In this document: piece by piece, positions 24,112 through 37,260 of the stretch | Layout of the letters: each line of letters begins with the position of its first letter | How positions within the stretch are numbered: the first letter of the stretch is position 1 | NCBI RefSeq assembly: GCF_000699445.3 | Contig: NC_067198.1 | Coordinates: forward strand, 23,943,536 to 24,007,535 | Reading direction: 5' to 3' | From: Schistosoma haematobium | Lineage: Eukaryota > Platyhelminthes > Trematoda > Strigeidida > Schistosomatidae | Length of the DNA stretch: 64,000 nt | Notes under the pieces: model-generated | What the model was told of the DNA's origin: nothing | Seen by the model: the letters and a program-made list of their open reading frames with translations, nothing else | The model's database searches: none | Translations under genes and position numbers: made by a program

Positions 24112-24990
24112 TCAACATTCTCCTCCTCCTCGAAATAATGTTGGGTCCTTATGGCTCCAAATTACAACTAGTAGGACTTTATTTAAACCATGTTTCTTGT
24201 ATTGACTGGAGAATCCACTAAAAATGACTAGATGATGATGAACGACCTTTGATCTGAGTTCATTATTTTCAAATTCATTATGAATCTCGTTAGCAGATAA
24301 CGAGTCATTAAGAAAGTCAACGTCTAACAGAATTAAATTAGATTTTTGGCCATCATTCGACTCAGCTGACATATTTCCCTCATTGTTATAAGAAGTTTCA
24401 TCAAAATCATATGCATTATTCTGAGAATCAATATCTGGCACACTGTCATTAGAAATGGGATAAGTTGACTCAATATAAAATTCTGTCTTCCGGTGATTTT
24501 GAGTAACATCTGGTACAATTTGGTTCATCGTGTTGCTCCAGTTATTTTCTGAATACGAGTCACCATAGCTTTCTCGACTAATAGCACGTGGACCACAATT
24601 TTGTTCGAGCTGACGTTTATTTTCGCAGCTAGACAGTACCAGTAGTGTTTCATTTGATTCTGGACTCTGGGCATCATCTACAGGATCTGGCTCCTGATCA
24701 TCTGGTATTGTCACAACTTCATGTGCATTTAGCACAATATTTTCTTGCTCTGAGCTGGACACGTTACCAATATTACGTTTTCCTTCTGGTATAGAGGGAT
24801 TTGAATCCTGCACAGGATATGCTTCTGAAATGTCCATTACTGCACCATTATCTGCATGATACATAGATTTCTTATTTTCTGCTTGAATGCAAAGTCTGCC
24901 CAAAACTGTTACAAATAGCTGTTGTTGCAAGGCAAACATCTTCTGCTGGTGCTGTAATATTAACCGCAACTGTTCGAAAGAAATCGACAT
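24112..24990 (-). CDS. Gag-like ORF, array copy 15
   Basis: Predicted protein identical to copy 2. The A run before the ATG is 7. Confidence 0.75.
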   Translation of the reverse strand: MSISFEQLRLILQHQQKMFALQQQLFVTVLGRLCIQAENKKSMYHADNGAVMDISEAYPVQDSNPSIPEGKRNIGNVSSSEQENIVLNAHEVVTIPDDQEPDPVDDAQSPESNETLLVLSSCENKRQLEQNCGPRAISRESYGDSYSENNWSNTMNQIVPDVTQNHRKTEFYIESTYPISNDSVPDIDSQNNAYDFDETSYNNEGNMSAESNDGQKSNLILLDVDFLNDSLSANEIHNEFENNELRSKVVHHHLVIFSGFSSQYKKHGLNKVLLVVIWSHKDPTLFRGGGEC

Positions 24991-25754
24991 TTTTTTGCCA
25001 ATAATATTAGCTCCAAAAATCACCGGCAATTATACAGCTAATTTATTTCCAAAATCTGAGTCACCACTTGTATTATTATTATTTCTTTGTTGCCAAAATC
25101 CCCGTCGCCAATTGTTATGACCTTGCGTCTCCCAATTATTTTGTTTTTGCCAAAATCCCCGTCGCCAATTGTTATGACCTTGGATGTCTGACTTTTCGAT
25201 CACACGACTTATCTACCAATCCGAATACGACTTATACGAATCTTCGCACTAGGCCAACCAATGACGTTCAACCGGTGTGGGCAGTTTAGTGTCCTTATTG
25301 GTCCTATGTCCTACGAGCCCTTCCACTTGAGTCCAGAACAAGATACCAGCTTCCGAATCAGAGCAGATCGTTTATTTCAAGCATACTTAGTTTATATATC
25401 AATCACACAGACCGCAACGTACCATAAAATAGGAAATAATATTTGTACACAAATAAGCCCAAAAAGTGGCTGTGAATGTGGGAGGCAGTAGTTAATAAAC
25501 TGAACATAACTTAAGAACCGTAAATCGTACAATAATAAATTATAGGCCAAAATAAAGCTTGTCATAAGAGGGATATAAATATACATAGTGTAATTGTTGA
25601 GTAGTTATACAATAAGAATATTAGTCCATGAATAGTCCTCGGAAGTTACCTGTAACTTAATCTCCACTCGGATATAACACCCCCTTTTTTTTTGAAAATT
25701 CCAACTTTAGATTCTTATTAAAAAAAAAAAGAATTATATGTGACTTTAAATTCC

Positions 25755-26633
25755 TCAACATTCTCCTCCTCCTCGAAATAATGTTGGGTCCTTATGGCTC
25801 CAAATTACAACTAGTAGGACTTTATTTAAACCATGTTTCTTGTATTGACTGGAGAATCCACTAAAAATGACTAGATGATGATGAACGACCTTTGATCTGA
25901 GTTCATTATTTTCAAATTCATTATGAATCTCGTTAGCAGATAACGAGTCATTAAGAAAGTCAACGTCTAACAGAATTAAATTAGATTTTTGGCCATCATT
26001 CGACTCAGCTGACATATTTCCCTCATTGTTATAAGAAGTTTCATCAAAATCATATGCATTATTCTGAGAATCAATATCTGGCACACTGTCATTAGAAATG
26101 GGATAAGTTGACTCAATATAAAATTCTGTCTTCCGGTGATTTTGAGTAACATCTGGTACAATTTGGTTCATCGTGTTGCTCCAGTTATTTTCTGAATACG
26201 AGTCACCATAGCTTTCTCGACTAATAGCACGTGGACCACAATTTTGTTCGAGCTGACGTTTATTTTCGCAGCTAGACAGTACCAGTAGTGTTTCATTTGA
26301 TTCTGGACTCTGGGCATCATCTACAGGATCTGGCTCCTGATCATCTGGTATTGTCACAACTTCATGTGCATTTAGCACAATATTTTCTTGCTCTGAGCTG
26401 GACACGTTACCAATATTACGTTTTCCTTCTGGTATAGAGGGATTTGAATCCTGCACAGGATATGCTTCTGAAATGTCCATTACTGCACCATTATCTGCAT
26501 GATACATAGATTTCTTATTTTCTGCTTGAATGCAAAGTCTGCCCAAAACTGTTACAAATAGCTGTTGTTGCAAGGCAAACATCTTCTGCTGGTGCTGTAA
26601 TATTAACCGCAACTGTTCGAAAGAAATCGACAT
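25755..26633 (-). CDS. Gag-like ORF, array copy 16
   Basis: Predicted protein identical to copy 2. The A run before the ATG is 8. Confidence 0.75.
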   Translation of the reverse strand: MSISFEQLRLILQHQQKMFALQQQLFVTVLGRLCIQAENKKSMYHADNGAVMDISEAYPVQDSNPSIPEGKRNIGNVSSSEQENIVLNAHEVVTIPDDQEPDPVDDAQSPESNETLLVLSSCENKRQLEQNCGPRAISRESYGDSYSENNWSNTMNQIVPDVTQNHRKTEFYIESTYPISNDSVPDIDSQNNAYDFDETSYNNEGNMSAESNDGQKSNLILLDVDFLNDSLSANEIHNEFENNELRSKVVHHHLVIFSGFSSQYKKHGLNKVLLVVIWSHKDPTLFRGGGEC

Positions 26634-27398
26634 TTTTTTTGCCAATAATATTAGCTCCAAAAATCACCGGCAATTATACAGCTAATTTATTTCCAAAATC
26701 TGAGTCACCACTTGTATTATTATTATTTCTTTGTTGCCAAAATCCCCGTCGCCAATTGTTATGACCTTGCGTCTCCCAATTATTTTGTTTTTGCCAAAAT
26801 CCCCGTCGCCAATTGTTATGACCTTGGATGTCTGACTTTTCGATCACACGACTTATCTACCAATCCGAATACGACTTATACGAATCTTCGCACTAGGCCA
26901 ACCAATGACGTTCAACCGGTGTGGGCAGTTTAGTGTCCTTATTGGTCCTATGTCCTACGAGCCCTTCCACTTGAGTCCAGAACAAGATACCAGCTTCCGA
27001 ATCAGAGCAGATCGTTTATTTCAAGCATACTTAGTTTATATATCAATCACACAGACCGCAACGTACCATAAAATAGGAAATAATATTTGTACACAAATAA
27101 GCCCAAAAAGTGGCTGTGAATGTGGGAGGCAGTAGTTAATAAACTGAACATAACTTAAGAACCGTAAATCGTACAATAATAAATTATAGGCCAAAATAAA
27201 GCTTGTCATAAGAGGGATATAAATATACATAGTGTAATTGTTGAGTAGTTATACAATAAGAATATTAGTCCATGAATAGTCCTCGGAAGTTACCTGTAAC
27301 TTAATCTCCACTCGGATATAACACCCCCTTTTTTTTTTGAAAATTCCAACTTTAGATTCTTATTAAAAAAAAAAGAATTATATGTGACTTTAAATTCC

Positions 27399-28277
27399 TC
27401 AACATTCTCCTCCTCCTCGAAATAATGTTGGGTCCTTATGGCTCCAAATTACAACTAGTAGGACTTTATTTAAACCATGTTTCTTGTATTGACTGGAGAA
27501 TCCACTAAAAATGACTAGATGATGATGAACGACCTTTGATCTGAGTTCATTATTTTCAAATTCATTATGAATCTCGTTAGCAGATAACGAGTCATTAAGA
27601 AAGTCAACGTCTAACAGAATTAAATTAGATTTTTGGCCATCATTCGACTCAGCTGACATATTTCCCTCATTGTTATAAGAAGTTTCATCAAAATCATATG
27701 CATTATTCTGAGAATCAATATCTGGCACACTGTCATTAGAAATGGGATAAGTTGACTCAATATAAAATTCTGTCTTCCGGTGATTTTGAGTAACATCTGG
27801 TACAATTTGGTTCATCGTGTTGCTCCAGTTATTTTCTGAATACGAGTCACCATAGCTTTCTCGACTAATAGCACGTGGACCACAATTTTGTTCGAGCTGA
27901 CGTTTATTTTCGCAGCTAGACAGTACCAGTAGTGTTTCATTTGATTCTGGACTCTGGGCATCATCTACAGGATCTGGCTCCTGATCATCTGGTATTGTCA
28001 CAACTTCATGTGCATTTAGCACAATATTTTCTTGCTCTGAGCTGGACACGTTACCAATATTACGTTTTCCTTCTGGTATAGAGGGATTTGAATCCTGCAC
28101 AGGATATGCTTCTGAAATGTCCATTACTGCACCATTATCTGCATGATACATAGATTTCTTATTTTCTGCTTGAATGCAAAGTCTGCCCAAAACTGTTACA
28201 AATAGCTGTTGTTGCAAGGCAAACATCTTCTGCTGGTGCTGTAATATTAACCGCAACTGTTCGAAAGAAATCGACAT
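27399..28277 (-). CDS. Gag-like ORF, array copy 17
   Basis: Predicted protein identical to copy 2. The A run before the ATG is 9. Confidence 0.75.
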   Translation of the reverse strand: MSISFEQLRLILQHQQKMFALQQQLFVTVLGRLCIQAENKKSMYHADNGAVMDISEAYPVQDSNPSIPEGKRNIGNVSSSEQENIVLNAHEVVTIPDDQEPDPVDDAQSPESNETLLVLSSCENKRQLEQNCGPRAISRESYGDSYSENNWSNTMNQIVPDVTQNHRKTEFYIESTYPISNDSVPDIDSQNNAYDFDETSYNNEGNMSAESNDGQKSNLILLDVDFLNDSLSANEIHNEFENNELRSKVVHHHLVIFSGFSSQYKKHGLNKVLLVVIWSHKDPTLFRGGGEC

Positions 28278-29043
28278 TTTTTTTTGCCAATAATATTAGC
28301 TCCAAAAATCACCGGCAATTATACAGCTAATTTATTTCCAAAATCTGAGTCACCACTTGTATTATTATTATTTCTTTGTTGCCAAAATCCCCGTCGCCAA
28401 TTGTTATGACCTTGCGTCTCCCAATTATTTTGTTTTTGCCAAAATCCCCGTCGCCAATTGTTATGACCTTGGATGTCTGACTTTTCGATCACACGACTTA
28501 TCTACCAATCCGAATACGACTTATACGAATCTTCGCACTAGGCCAACCAATGACGTTCAACCGGTGTGGGCAGTTTAGTGTCCTTATTGGTCCTATGTCC
28601 TACGAGCCCTTCCACTTGAGTCCAGAACAAGATACCAGCTTCCGAATCAGAGCAGATCGTTTATTTCAAGCATACTTAGTTTATATATCAATCACACAGA
28701 CCGCAACGTACCATAAAATAGGAAATAATATTTGTACACAAATAAGCCCAAAAAGTGGCTGTGAATGTGGGAGGCAGTAGTTAATAAACTGAACATAACT
28801 TAAGAACCGTAAATCGTACAATAATAAATTATAGGCCAAAATAAAGCTTGTCATAAGAGGGATATAAATATACATAGTGTAATTGTTGAGTAGTTATACA
28901 ATAAGAATATTAGTCCATGAATAGTCCTCGGAAGTTACCTGTAACTTAATCTCCACTCGGATATAACACCCCCTTTTTTTTGAAAATTCCAACTTTAGAT
29001 TCTTATTAAAAAAAAAAAAGAATTATATGTGACTTTAAATTCC

Positions 29044-29922
29044 TCAACATTCTCCTCCTCCTCGAAATAATGTTGGGTCCTTATGGCTCCAAATTACAAC
29101 TAGTAGGACTTTATTTAAACCATGTTTCTTGTATTGACTGGAGAATCCACTAAAAATGACTAGATGATGATGAACGACCTTTGATCTGAGTTCATTATTT
29201 TCAAATTCATTATGAATCTCGTTAGCAGATAACGAGTCATTAAGAAAGTCAACGTCTAACAGAATTAAATTAGATTTTTGGCCATCATTCGACTCAGCTG
29301 ACATATTTCCCTCATTGTTATAAGAAGTTTCATCAAAATCATATGCATTATTCTGAGAATCAATATCTGGCACACTGTCATTAGAAATGGGATAAGTTGA
29401 CTCAATATAAAATTCTGTCTTCCGGTGATTTTGAGTAACATCTGGTACAATTTGGTTCATCGTGTTGCTCCAGTTATTTTCTGAATACGAGTCACCATAG
29501 CTTTCTCGACTAATAGCACGTGGACCACAATTTTGTTCGAGCTGACGTTTATTTTCGCAGCTAGACAGTACCAGTAGTGTTTCATTTGATTCTGGACTCT
29601 GGGCATCATCTACAGGATCTGGCTCCTGATCATCTGGTATTGTCACAACTTCATGTGCATTTAGCACAATATTTTCTTGCTCTGAGCTGGACACGTTACC
29701 AATATTACGTTTTCCTTCTGGTATAGAGGGATTTGAATCCTGCACAGGATATGCTTCTGAAATGTCCATTACTGCACCATTATCTGCATGATACATAGAT
29801 TTCTTATTTTCTGCTTGAATGCAAAGTCTGCCCAAAACTGTTACAAATAGCTGTTGTTGCAAGGCAAACATCTTCTGCTGGTGCTGTAATATTAACCGCA
29901 ACTGTTCGAAAGAAATCGACAT
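29044..29922 (-). CDS. Gag-like ORF, array copy 18
   Basis: Predicted protein identical to copy 2. The A run before the ATG is 8. Confidence 0.75.
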   Translation of the reverse strand: MSISFEQLRLILQHQQKMFALQQQLFVTVLGRLCIQAENKKSMYHADNGAVMDISEAYPVQDSNPSIPEGKRNIGNVSSSEQENIVLNAHEVVTIPDDQEPDPVDDAQSPESNETLLVLSSCENKRQLEQNCGPRAISRESYGDSYSENNWSNTMNQIVPDVTQNHRKTEFYIESTYPISNDSVPDIDSQNNAYDFDETSYNNEGNMSAESNDGQKSNLILLDVDFLNDSLSANEIHNEFENNELRSKVVHHHLVIFSGFSSQYKKHGLNKVLLVVIWSHKDPTLFRGGGEC

Positions 29923-30688
29923 TTTTTTTGCCAATAATATTAGCTCCAAAAATCACCGGCAATTATACAGCTAATTTATTTCCAAAATCTGAGTCACCAC
30001 TTGTATTATTATTATTTCTTTGTTGCCAAAATCCCCGTCGCCAATTGTTATGACCTTGCGTCTCCCAATTATTTTGTTTTTGCCAAAATCCCCGTCGCCA
30101 ATTGTTATGACCTTGGATGTCTGACTTTTCGATCACACGACTTATCTACCAATCCGAATACGACTTATACGAATCTTCGCACTAGGCCAACCAATGACGT
30201 TCAACCGGTGTGGGCAGTTTAGTGTCCTTATTGGTCCTATGTCCTACGAGCCCTTCCACTTGAGTCCAGAACAAGATACCAGCTTCCGAATCAGAGCAGA
30301 TCGTTTATTTCAAGCATACTTAGTTTATATATCAATCACACAGACCGCAACGTACCATAAAATAGGAAATAATATTTGTACACAAATAAGCCCAAAAAGT
30401 GGCTGTGAATGTGGGAGGCAGTAGTTAATAAACTGAACATAACTTAAGAACCGTAAATCGTACAATAATAAATTATAGGCCAAAATAAAGCTTGTCATAA
30501 GAGGGATATAAATATACATAGTGTAATTGTTGAGTAGTTATACAATAAGAATATTAGTCCATGAATAGTCCTCGGAAGTTACCTGTAACTTAATCTCCAC
30601 TCGGATATAACACCCCCTTTTTTTTTGAAAATTCCAACTTTAGATTCTTATTAAAAAAAAAAAAGAATTATATGTGACTTTAAATTCC

Positions 30689-31567
30689 TCAACATTCTCC
30701 TCCTCCTCGAAATAATGTTGGGTCCTTATGGCTCCAAATTACAACTAGTAGGACTTTATTTAAACCATGTTTCTTGTATTGACTGGAGAATCCACTAAAA
30801 ATGACTAGATGATGATGAACGACCTTTGATCTGAGTTCATTATTTTCAAATTCATTATGAATCTCGTTAGCAGATAACGAGTCATTAAGAAAGTCAACGT
30901 CTAACAGAATTAAATTAGATTTTTGGCCATCATTCGACTCAGCTGACATATTTCCCTCATTGTTATAAGAAGTTTCATCAAAATCATATGCATTATTCTG
31001 AGAATCAATATCTGGCACACTGTCATTAGAAATGGGATAAGTTGACTCAATATAAAATTCTGTCTTCCGGTGATTTTGAGTAACATCTGGTACAATTTGG
31101 TTCATCGTGTTGCTCCAGTTATTTTCTGAATACGAGTCACCATAGCTTTCTCGACTAATAGCACGTGGACCACAATTTTGTTCGAGCTGACGTTTATTTT
31201 CGCAGCTAGACAGTACCAGTAGTGTTTCATTTGATTCTGGACTCTGGGCATCATCTACAGGATCTGGCTCCTGATCATCTGGTATTGTCACAACTTCATG
31301 TGCATTTAGCACAATATTTTCTTGCTCTGAGCTGGACACGTTACCAATATTACGTTTTCCTTCTGGTATAGAGGGATTTGAATCCTGCACAGGATATGCT
31401 TCTGAAATGTCCATTACTGCACCATTATCTGCATGATACATAGATTTCTTATTTTCTGCTTGAATGCAAAGTCTGCCCAAAACTGTTACAAATAGCTGTT
31501 GTTGCAAGGCAAACATCTTCTGCTGGTGCTGTAATATTAACCGCAACTGTTCGAAAGAAATCGACAT
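30689..31567 (-). CDS. Gag-like ORF, array copy 19
   Basis: Predicted protein identical to copy 2. The A run before the ATG is 8. Confidence 0.75.
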   Translation of the reverse strand: MSISFEQLRLILQHQQKMFALQQQLFVTVLGRLCIQAENKKSMYHADNGAVMDISEAYPVQDSNPSIPEGKRNIGNVSSSEQENIVLNAHEVVTIPDDQEPDPVDDAQSPESNETLLVLSSCENKRQLEQNCGPRAISRESYGDSYSENNWSNTMNQIVPDVTQNHRKTEFYIESTYPISNDSVPDIDSQNNAYDFDETSYNNEGNMSAESNDGQKSNLILLDVDFLNDSLSANEIHNEFENNELRSKVVHHHLVIFSGFSSQYKKHGLNKVLLVVIWSHKDPTLFRGGGEC

Positions 31568-32332
31568 TTTTTTTGCCAATAATATTAGCTCCAAAAATCA
31601 CCGGCAATTATACAGCTAATTTATTTCCAAAATCTGAGTCACCACTTGTATTATTATTATTTCTTTGTTGCCAAAATCCCCGTCGCCAATTGTTATGACC
31701 TTGCGTCTCCCAATTATTTTGTTTTTGCCAAAATCCCCGTCGCCAATTGTTATGACCTTGGATGTCTGACTTTTCGATCACACGACTTATCTACCAATCC
31801 GAATACGACTTATACGAATCTTCGCACTAGGCCAACCAATGACGTTCAACCGGTGTGGGCAGTTTAGTGTCCTTATTGGTCCTATGTCCTACGAGCCCTT
31901 CCACTTGAGTCCAGAACAAGATACCAGCTTCCGAATCAGAGCAGATCGTTTATTTCAAGCATACTTAGTTTATATATCAATCACACAGACCGCAACGTAC
32001 CATAAAATAGGAAATAATATTTGTACACAAATAAGCCCAAAAAGTGGCTGTGAATGTGGGAGGCAGTAGTTAATAAACTGAACATAACTTAAGAACCGTA
32101 AATCGTACAATAATAAATTATAGGCCAAAATAAAGCTTGTCATAAGAGGGATATAAATATACATAGTGTAATTGTTGAGTAGTTATACAATAAGAATATT
32201 AGTCCATGAATAGTCCTCGGAAGTTACCTGTAACTTAATCTCCACTCGGATATAACACCCCCTTTTTTTTGAAAATTCCAACTTTAGATTCTTATTAAAA
32301 AAAAAAAAGAATTATATGTGACTTTAAATTCC

Positions 32333-33211
32333 TCAACATTCTCCTCCTCCTCGAAATAATGTTGGGTCCTTATGGCTCCAAATTACAACTAGTAGGACTT
32401 TATTTAAACCATGTTTCTTGTATTGACTGGAGAATCCACTAAAAATGACTAGATGATGATGAACGACCTTTGATCTGAGTTCATTATTTTCAAATTCATT
32501 ATGAATCTCGTTAGCAGATAACGAGTCATTAAGAAAGTCAACGTCTAACAGAATTAAATTAGATTTTTGGCCATCATTCGACTCAGCTGACATATTTCCC
32601 TCATTGTTATAAGAAGTTTCATCAAAATCATATGCATTATTCTGAGAATCAATATCTGGCACACTGTCATTAGAAATGGGATAAGTTGACTCAATATAAA
32701 ATTCTGTCTTCCGGTGATTTTGAGTAACATCTGGTACAATTTGGTTCATCGTGTTGCTCCAGTTATTTTCTGAATACGAGTCACCATAGCTTTCTCGACT
32801 AATAGCACGTGGACCACAATTTTGTTCGAGCTGACGTTTATTTTCGCAGCTAGACAGTACCAGTAGTGTTTCATTTGATTCTGGACTCTGGGCATCATCT
32901 ACAGGATCTGGCTCCTGATCATCTGGTATTGTCACAACTTCATGTGCATTTAGCACAATATTTTCTTGCTCTGAGCTGGACACGTTACCAATATTACGTT
33001 TTCCTTCTGGTATAGAGGGATTTGAATCCTGCACAGGATATGCTTCTGAAATGTCCATTACTGCACCATTATCTGCATGATACATAGATTTCTTATTTTC
33101 TGCTTGAATGCAAAGTCTGCCCAAAACTGTTACAAATAGCTGTTGTTGCAAGGCAAACATCTTCTGCTGGTGCTGTAATATTAACCGCAACTGTTCGAAA
33201 GAAATCGACAT
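32333..33211 (-). CDS. Gag-like ORF, array copy 20
   Basis: Predicted protein identical to copy 2. The A run before the ATG is 7. Confidence 0.75.
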   Translation of the reverse strand: MSISFEQLRLILQHQQKMFALQQQLFVTVLGRLCIQAENKKSMYHADNGAVMDISEAYPVQDSNPSIPEGKRNIGNVSSSEQENIVLNAHEVVTIPDDQEPDPVDDAQSPESNETLLVLSSCENKRQLEQNCGPRAISRESYGDSYSENNWSNTMNQIVPDVTQNHRKTEFYIESTYPISNDSVPDIDSQNNAYDFDETSYNNEGNMSAESNDGQKSNLILLDVDFLNDSLSANEIHNEFENNELRSKVVHHHLVIFSGFSSQYKKHGLNKVLLVVIWSHKDPTLFRGGGEC

Positions 33212-33977
33212 TTTTTTGCCAATAATATTAGCTCCAAAAATCACCGGCAATTATACAGCTAATTTATTTCCAAAATCTGAGTCACCACTTGTATTATTAT
33301 TATTTCTTTGTTGCCAAAATCCCCGTCGCCAATTGTTATGACCTTGCGTCTCCCAATTATTTTGTTTTTGCCAAAATCCCCGTCGCCAATTGTTATGACC
33401 TTGGATGTCTGACTTTTCGATCACACGACTTATCTACCAATCCGAATACGACTTATACGAATCTTCGCACTAGGCCAACCAATGACGTTCAACCGGTGTG
33501 GGCAGTTTAGTGTCCTTATTGGTCCTATGTCCTACGAGCCCTTCCACTTGAGTCCAGAACAAGATACCAGCTTCCGAATCAGAGCAGATCGTTTATTTCA
33601 AGCATACTTAGTTTATATATCAATCACACAGACCGCAACGTACCATAAAATAGGAAATAATATTTGTACACAAATAAGCCCAAAAAGTGGCTGTGAATGT
33701 GGGAGGCAGTAGTTAATAAACTGAACATAACTTAAGAACCGTAAATCGTACAATAATAAATTATAGGCCAAAATAAAGCTTGTCATAAGAGGGATATAAA
33801 TATACATAGTGTAATTGTTGAGTAGTTATACAATAAGAATATTAGTCCATGAATAGTCCTCGGAAGTTACCTGTAACTTAATCTCCACTCGGATATAACA
33901 CCCCCTTTTTTTTTTGAAAATTCCAACTTTAGATTCTTATTAAAAAAAAAAAAGAATTATATGTGACTTTAAATTCC

Positions 33978-34856
33978 TCAACATTCTCCTCCTCCTCGAA
34001 ATAATGTTGGGTCCTTATGGCTCCAAATTACAACTAGTAGGACTTTATTTAAACCATGTTTCTTGTATTGACTGGAGAATCCACTAAAAATGACTAGATG
34101 ATGATGAACGACCTTTGATCTGAGTTCATTATTTTCAAATTCATTATGAATCTCGTTAGCAGATAACGAGTCATTAAGAAAGTCAACGTCTAACAGAATT
34201 AAATTAGATTTTTGGCCATCATTCGACTCAGCTGACATATTTCCCTCATTGTTATAAGAAGTTTCATCAAAATCATATGCATTATTCTGAGAATCAATAT
34301 CTGGCACACTGTCATTAGAAATGGGATAAGTTGACTCAATATAAAATTCTGTCTTCCGGTGATTTTGAGTAACATCTGGTACAATTTGGTTCATCGTGTT
34401 GCTCCAGTTATTTTCTGAATACGAGTCACCATAGCTTTCTCGACTAATAGCACGTGGACCACAATTTTGTTCGAGCTGACGTTTATTTTCGCAGCTAGAC
34501 AGTACCAGTAGTGTTTCATTTGATTCTGGACTCTGGGCATCATCTACAGGATCTGGCTCCTGATCATCTGGTATTGTCACAACTTCATGTGCATTTAGCA
34601 CAATATTTTCTTGCTCTGAGCTGGACACGTTACCAATATTACGTTTTCCTTCTGGTATAGAGGGATTTGAATCCTGCACAGGATATGCTTCTGAAATGTC
34701 CATTACTGCACCATTATCTGCATGATACATAGATTTCTTATTTTCTGCTTGAATGCAAAGTCTGCCCAAAACTGTTACAAATAGCTGTTGTTGCAAGGCA
34801 AACATCTTCTGCTGGTGCTGTAATATTAACCGCAACTGTTCGAAAGAAATCGACAT
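33978..34856 (-). CDS. Gag-like ORF, array copy 21
   Basis: Predicted protein identical to copy 2. The A run before the ATG is 8. Confidence 0.75.
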   Translation of the reverse strand: MSISFEQLRLILQHQQKMFALQQQLFVTVLGRLCIQAENKKSMYHADNGAVMDISEAYPVQDSNPSIPEGKRNIGNVSSSEQENIVLNAHEVVTIPDDQEPDPVDDAQSPESNETLLVLSSCENKRQLEQNCGPRAISRESYGDSYSENNWSNTMNQIVPDVTQNHRKTEFYIESTYPISNDSVPDIDSQNNAYDFDETSYNNEGNMSAESNDGQKSNLILLDVDFLNDSLSANEIHNEFENNELRSKVVHHHLVIFSGFSSQYKKHGLNKVLLVVIWSHKDPTLFRGGGEC

Positions 34857-35618
34857 TTTTTTTGCCAATAATATTAGCTCCAAAAATCACCGGCAATTAT
34901 ACAGCTAATTTATTTCCAAAATCTGAGTCACCACTTGTATTATTATTATTTCTTTGTTGCCAAAATCCCCGTCGCCAATTGTTATGACCTTGCGTCTCCC
35001 AATTATTTTGTTTTTGCCAAAATCCCCGTCGCCAATTGTTATGACCTTGGATGTCTGACTTTTCGATCACACGACTTATCTACCAATCCGAATACGACTT
35101 ATACGAATCTTCGCACTAGGCCAACCAATGACGTTCAACCGGTGTGGGCAGTTTAGTGTCCTTATTGGTCCTATGTCCTACGAGCCCTTCCACTTGAGTC
35201 CAGAACAAGATACCAGCTTCCGAATCAGAGCAGATCGTTTATTTCAAGCATACTTAGTTTATATATCAATCACACAGACCGCAACGTACCATAAAATAGG
35301 AAATAATATTTGTACACAAATAAGCCCAAAAAGTGGCTGTGAATGTGGGAGGCAGTAGTTAATAAACTGAACATAACTTAAGAACCGTAAATCGTACAAT
35401 AATAAATTATAGGCCAAAATAAAGCTTGTCATAAGAGGGATATAAATATACATAGTGTAATTGTTGAGTAGTTATACAATAAGAATATTAGTCCATGAAT
35501 AGTCCTCGGAAGTTACCTGTAACTTAATCTCCACTCGGATATAACACCCCTTTTTTTTGAAAATTCCAACTTTAGATTCTTATTAAAAAAAAAAGAATTA
35601 TATGTGACTTTAAATTCC

Positions 35619-36497
35619 TCAACATTCTCCTCCTCCTCGAAATAATGTTGGGTCCTTATGGCTCCAAATTACAACTAGTAGGACTTTATTTAAACCATGT
35701 TTCTTGTATTGACTGGAGAATCCACTAAAAATGACTAGATGATGATGAACGACCTTTGATCTGAGTTCATTATTTTCAAATTCATTATGAATCTCGTTAG
35801 CAGATAACGAGTCATTAAGAAAGTCAACGTCTAACAGAATTAAATTAGATTTTTGGCCATCATTCGACTCAGCTGACATATTTCCCTCATTGTTATAAGA
35901 AGTTTCATCAAAATCATATGCATTATTCTGAGAATCAATATCTGGCACACTGTCATTAGAAATGGGATAAGTTGACTCAATATAAAATTCTGTCTTCCGG
36001 TGATTTTGAGTAACATCTGGTACAATTTGGTTCATCGTGTTGCTCCAGTTATTTTCTGAATACGAGTCACCATAGCTTTCTCGACTAATAGCACGTGGAC
36101 CACAATTTTGTTCGAGCTGACGTTTATTTTCGCAGCTAGACAGTACCAGTAGTGTTTCATTTGATTCTGGACTCTGGGCATCATCTACAGGATCTGGCTC
36201 CTGATCATCTGGTATTGTCACAACTTCATGTGCATTTAGCACAATATTTTCTTGCTCTGAGCTGGACACGTTACCAATATTACGTTTTCCTTCTGGTATA
36301 GAGGGATTTGAATCCTGCACAGGATATGCTTCTGAAATGTCCATTACTGCACCATTATCTGCATGATACATAGATTTCTTATTTTCTGCTTGAATGCAAA
36401 GTCTGCCCAAAACTGTTACAAATAGCTGTTGTTGCAAGGCAAACATCTTCTGCTGGTGCTGTAATATTAACCGCAACTGTTCGAAAGAAATCGACAT
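35619..36497 (-). CDS. Gag-like ORF, array copy 22
   Basis: Predicted protein identical to copy 2. The A run before the ATG is 7. The polypurine tract on its left has G4. Confidence 0.75.
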   Translation of the reverse strand: MSISFEQLRLILQHQQKMFALQQQLFVTVLGRLCIQAENKKSMYHADNGAVMDISEAYPVQDSNPSIPEGKRNIGNVSSSEQENIVLNAHEVVTIPDDQEPDPVDDAQSPESNETLLVLSSCENKRQLEQNCGPRAISRESYGDSYSENNWSNTMNQIVPDVTQNHRKTEFYIESTYPISNDSVPDIDSQNNAYDFDETSYNNEGNMSAESNDGQKSNLILLDVDFLNDSLSANEIHNEFENNELRSKVVHHHLVIFSGFSSQYKKHGLNKVLLVVIWSHKDPTLFRGGGEC

Positions 36498-37260
36498 TTT
36501 TTTGCCAATAATATTAGCTCCAAAAATCACCGGCAATTATACAGCTAATTTATTTCCAAAATCTGAGTCACCACTTGTATTATTATTATTTCTTTGTTGC
36601 CAAAATCCCCGTCGCCAATTGTTATGACCTTGCGTCTCCCAATTATTTTGTTTTTGCCAAAATCCCCGTCGCCAATTGTTATGACCTTGGATGTCTGACT
36701 TTTCGATCACACGACTTATCTACCAATCCGAATACGACTTATACGAATCTTCGCACTAGGCCAACCAATGACGTTCAACCGGTGTGGGCAGTTTAGTGTC
36801 CTTATTGGTCCTATGTCCTACGAGCCCTTCCACTTGAGTCCAGAACAAGATACCAGCTTCCGAATCAGAGCAGATCGTTTATTTCAAGCATACTTAGTTT
36901 ATATATCAATCACACAGACCGCAACGTACCATAAAATAGGAAATAATATTTGTACACAAATAAGCCCAAAAAGTGGCTGTGAATGTGGGAGGCAGTAGTT
37001 AATAAACTGAACATAACTTAAGAACCGTAAATCGTACAATAATAAATTATAGGCCAAAATAAAGCTTGTCATAAGAGGGATATAAATATACATAGTGTAA
37101 TTGTTGAGTAGTTATACAATAAGAATATTAGTCCATGAATAGTCCTCGGAAGTTACCTGTAACTTAATCTCCACTCGGATATAACACCCCCTTTTTTTTG
37201 AAAATTCCAACTTTAGATTCTTATTAAAAAAAAAAAGAATTATATGTGACTTTAAATTCC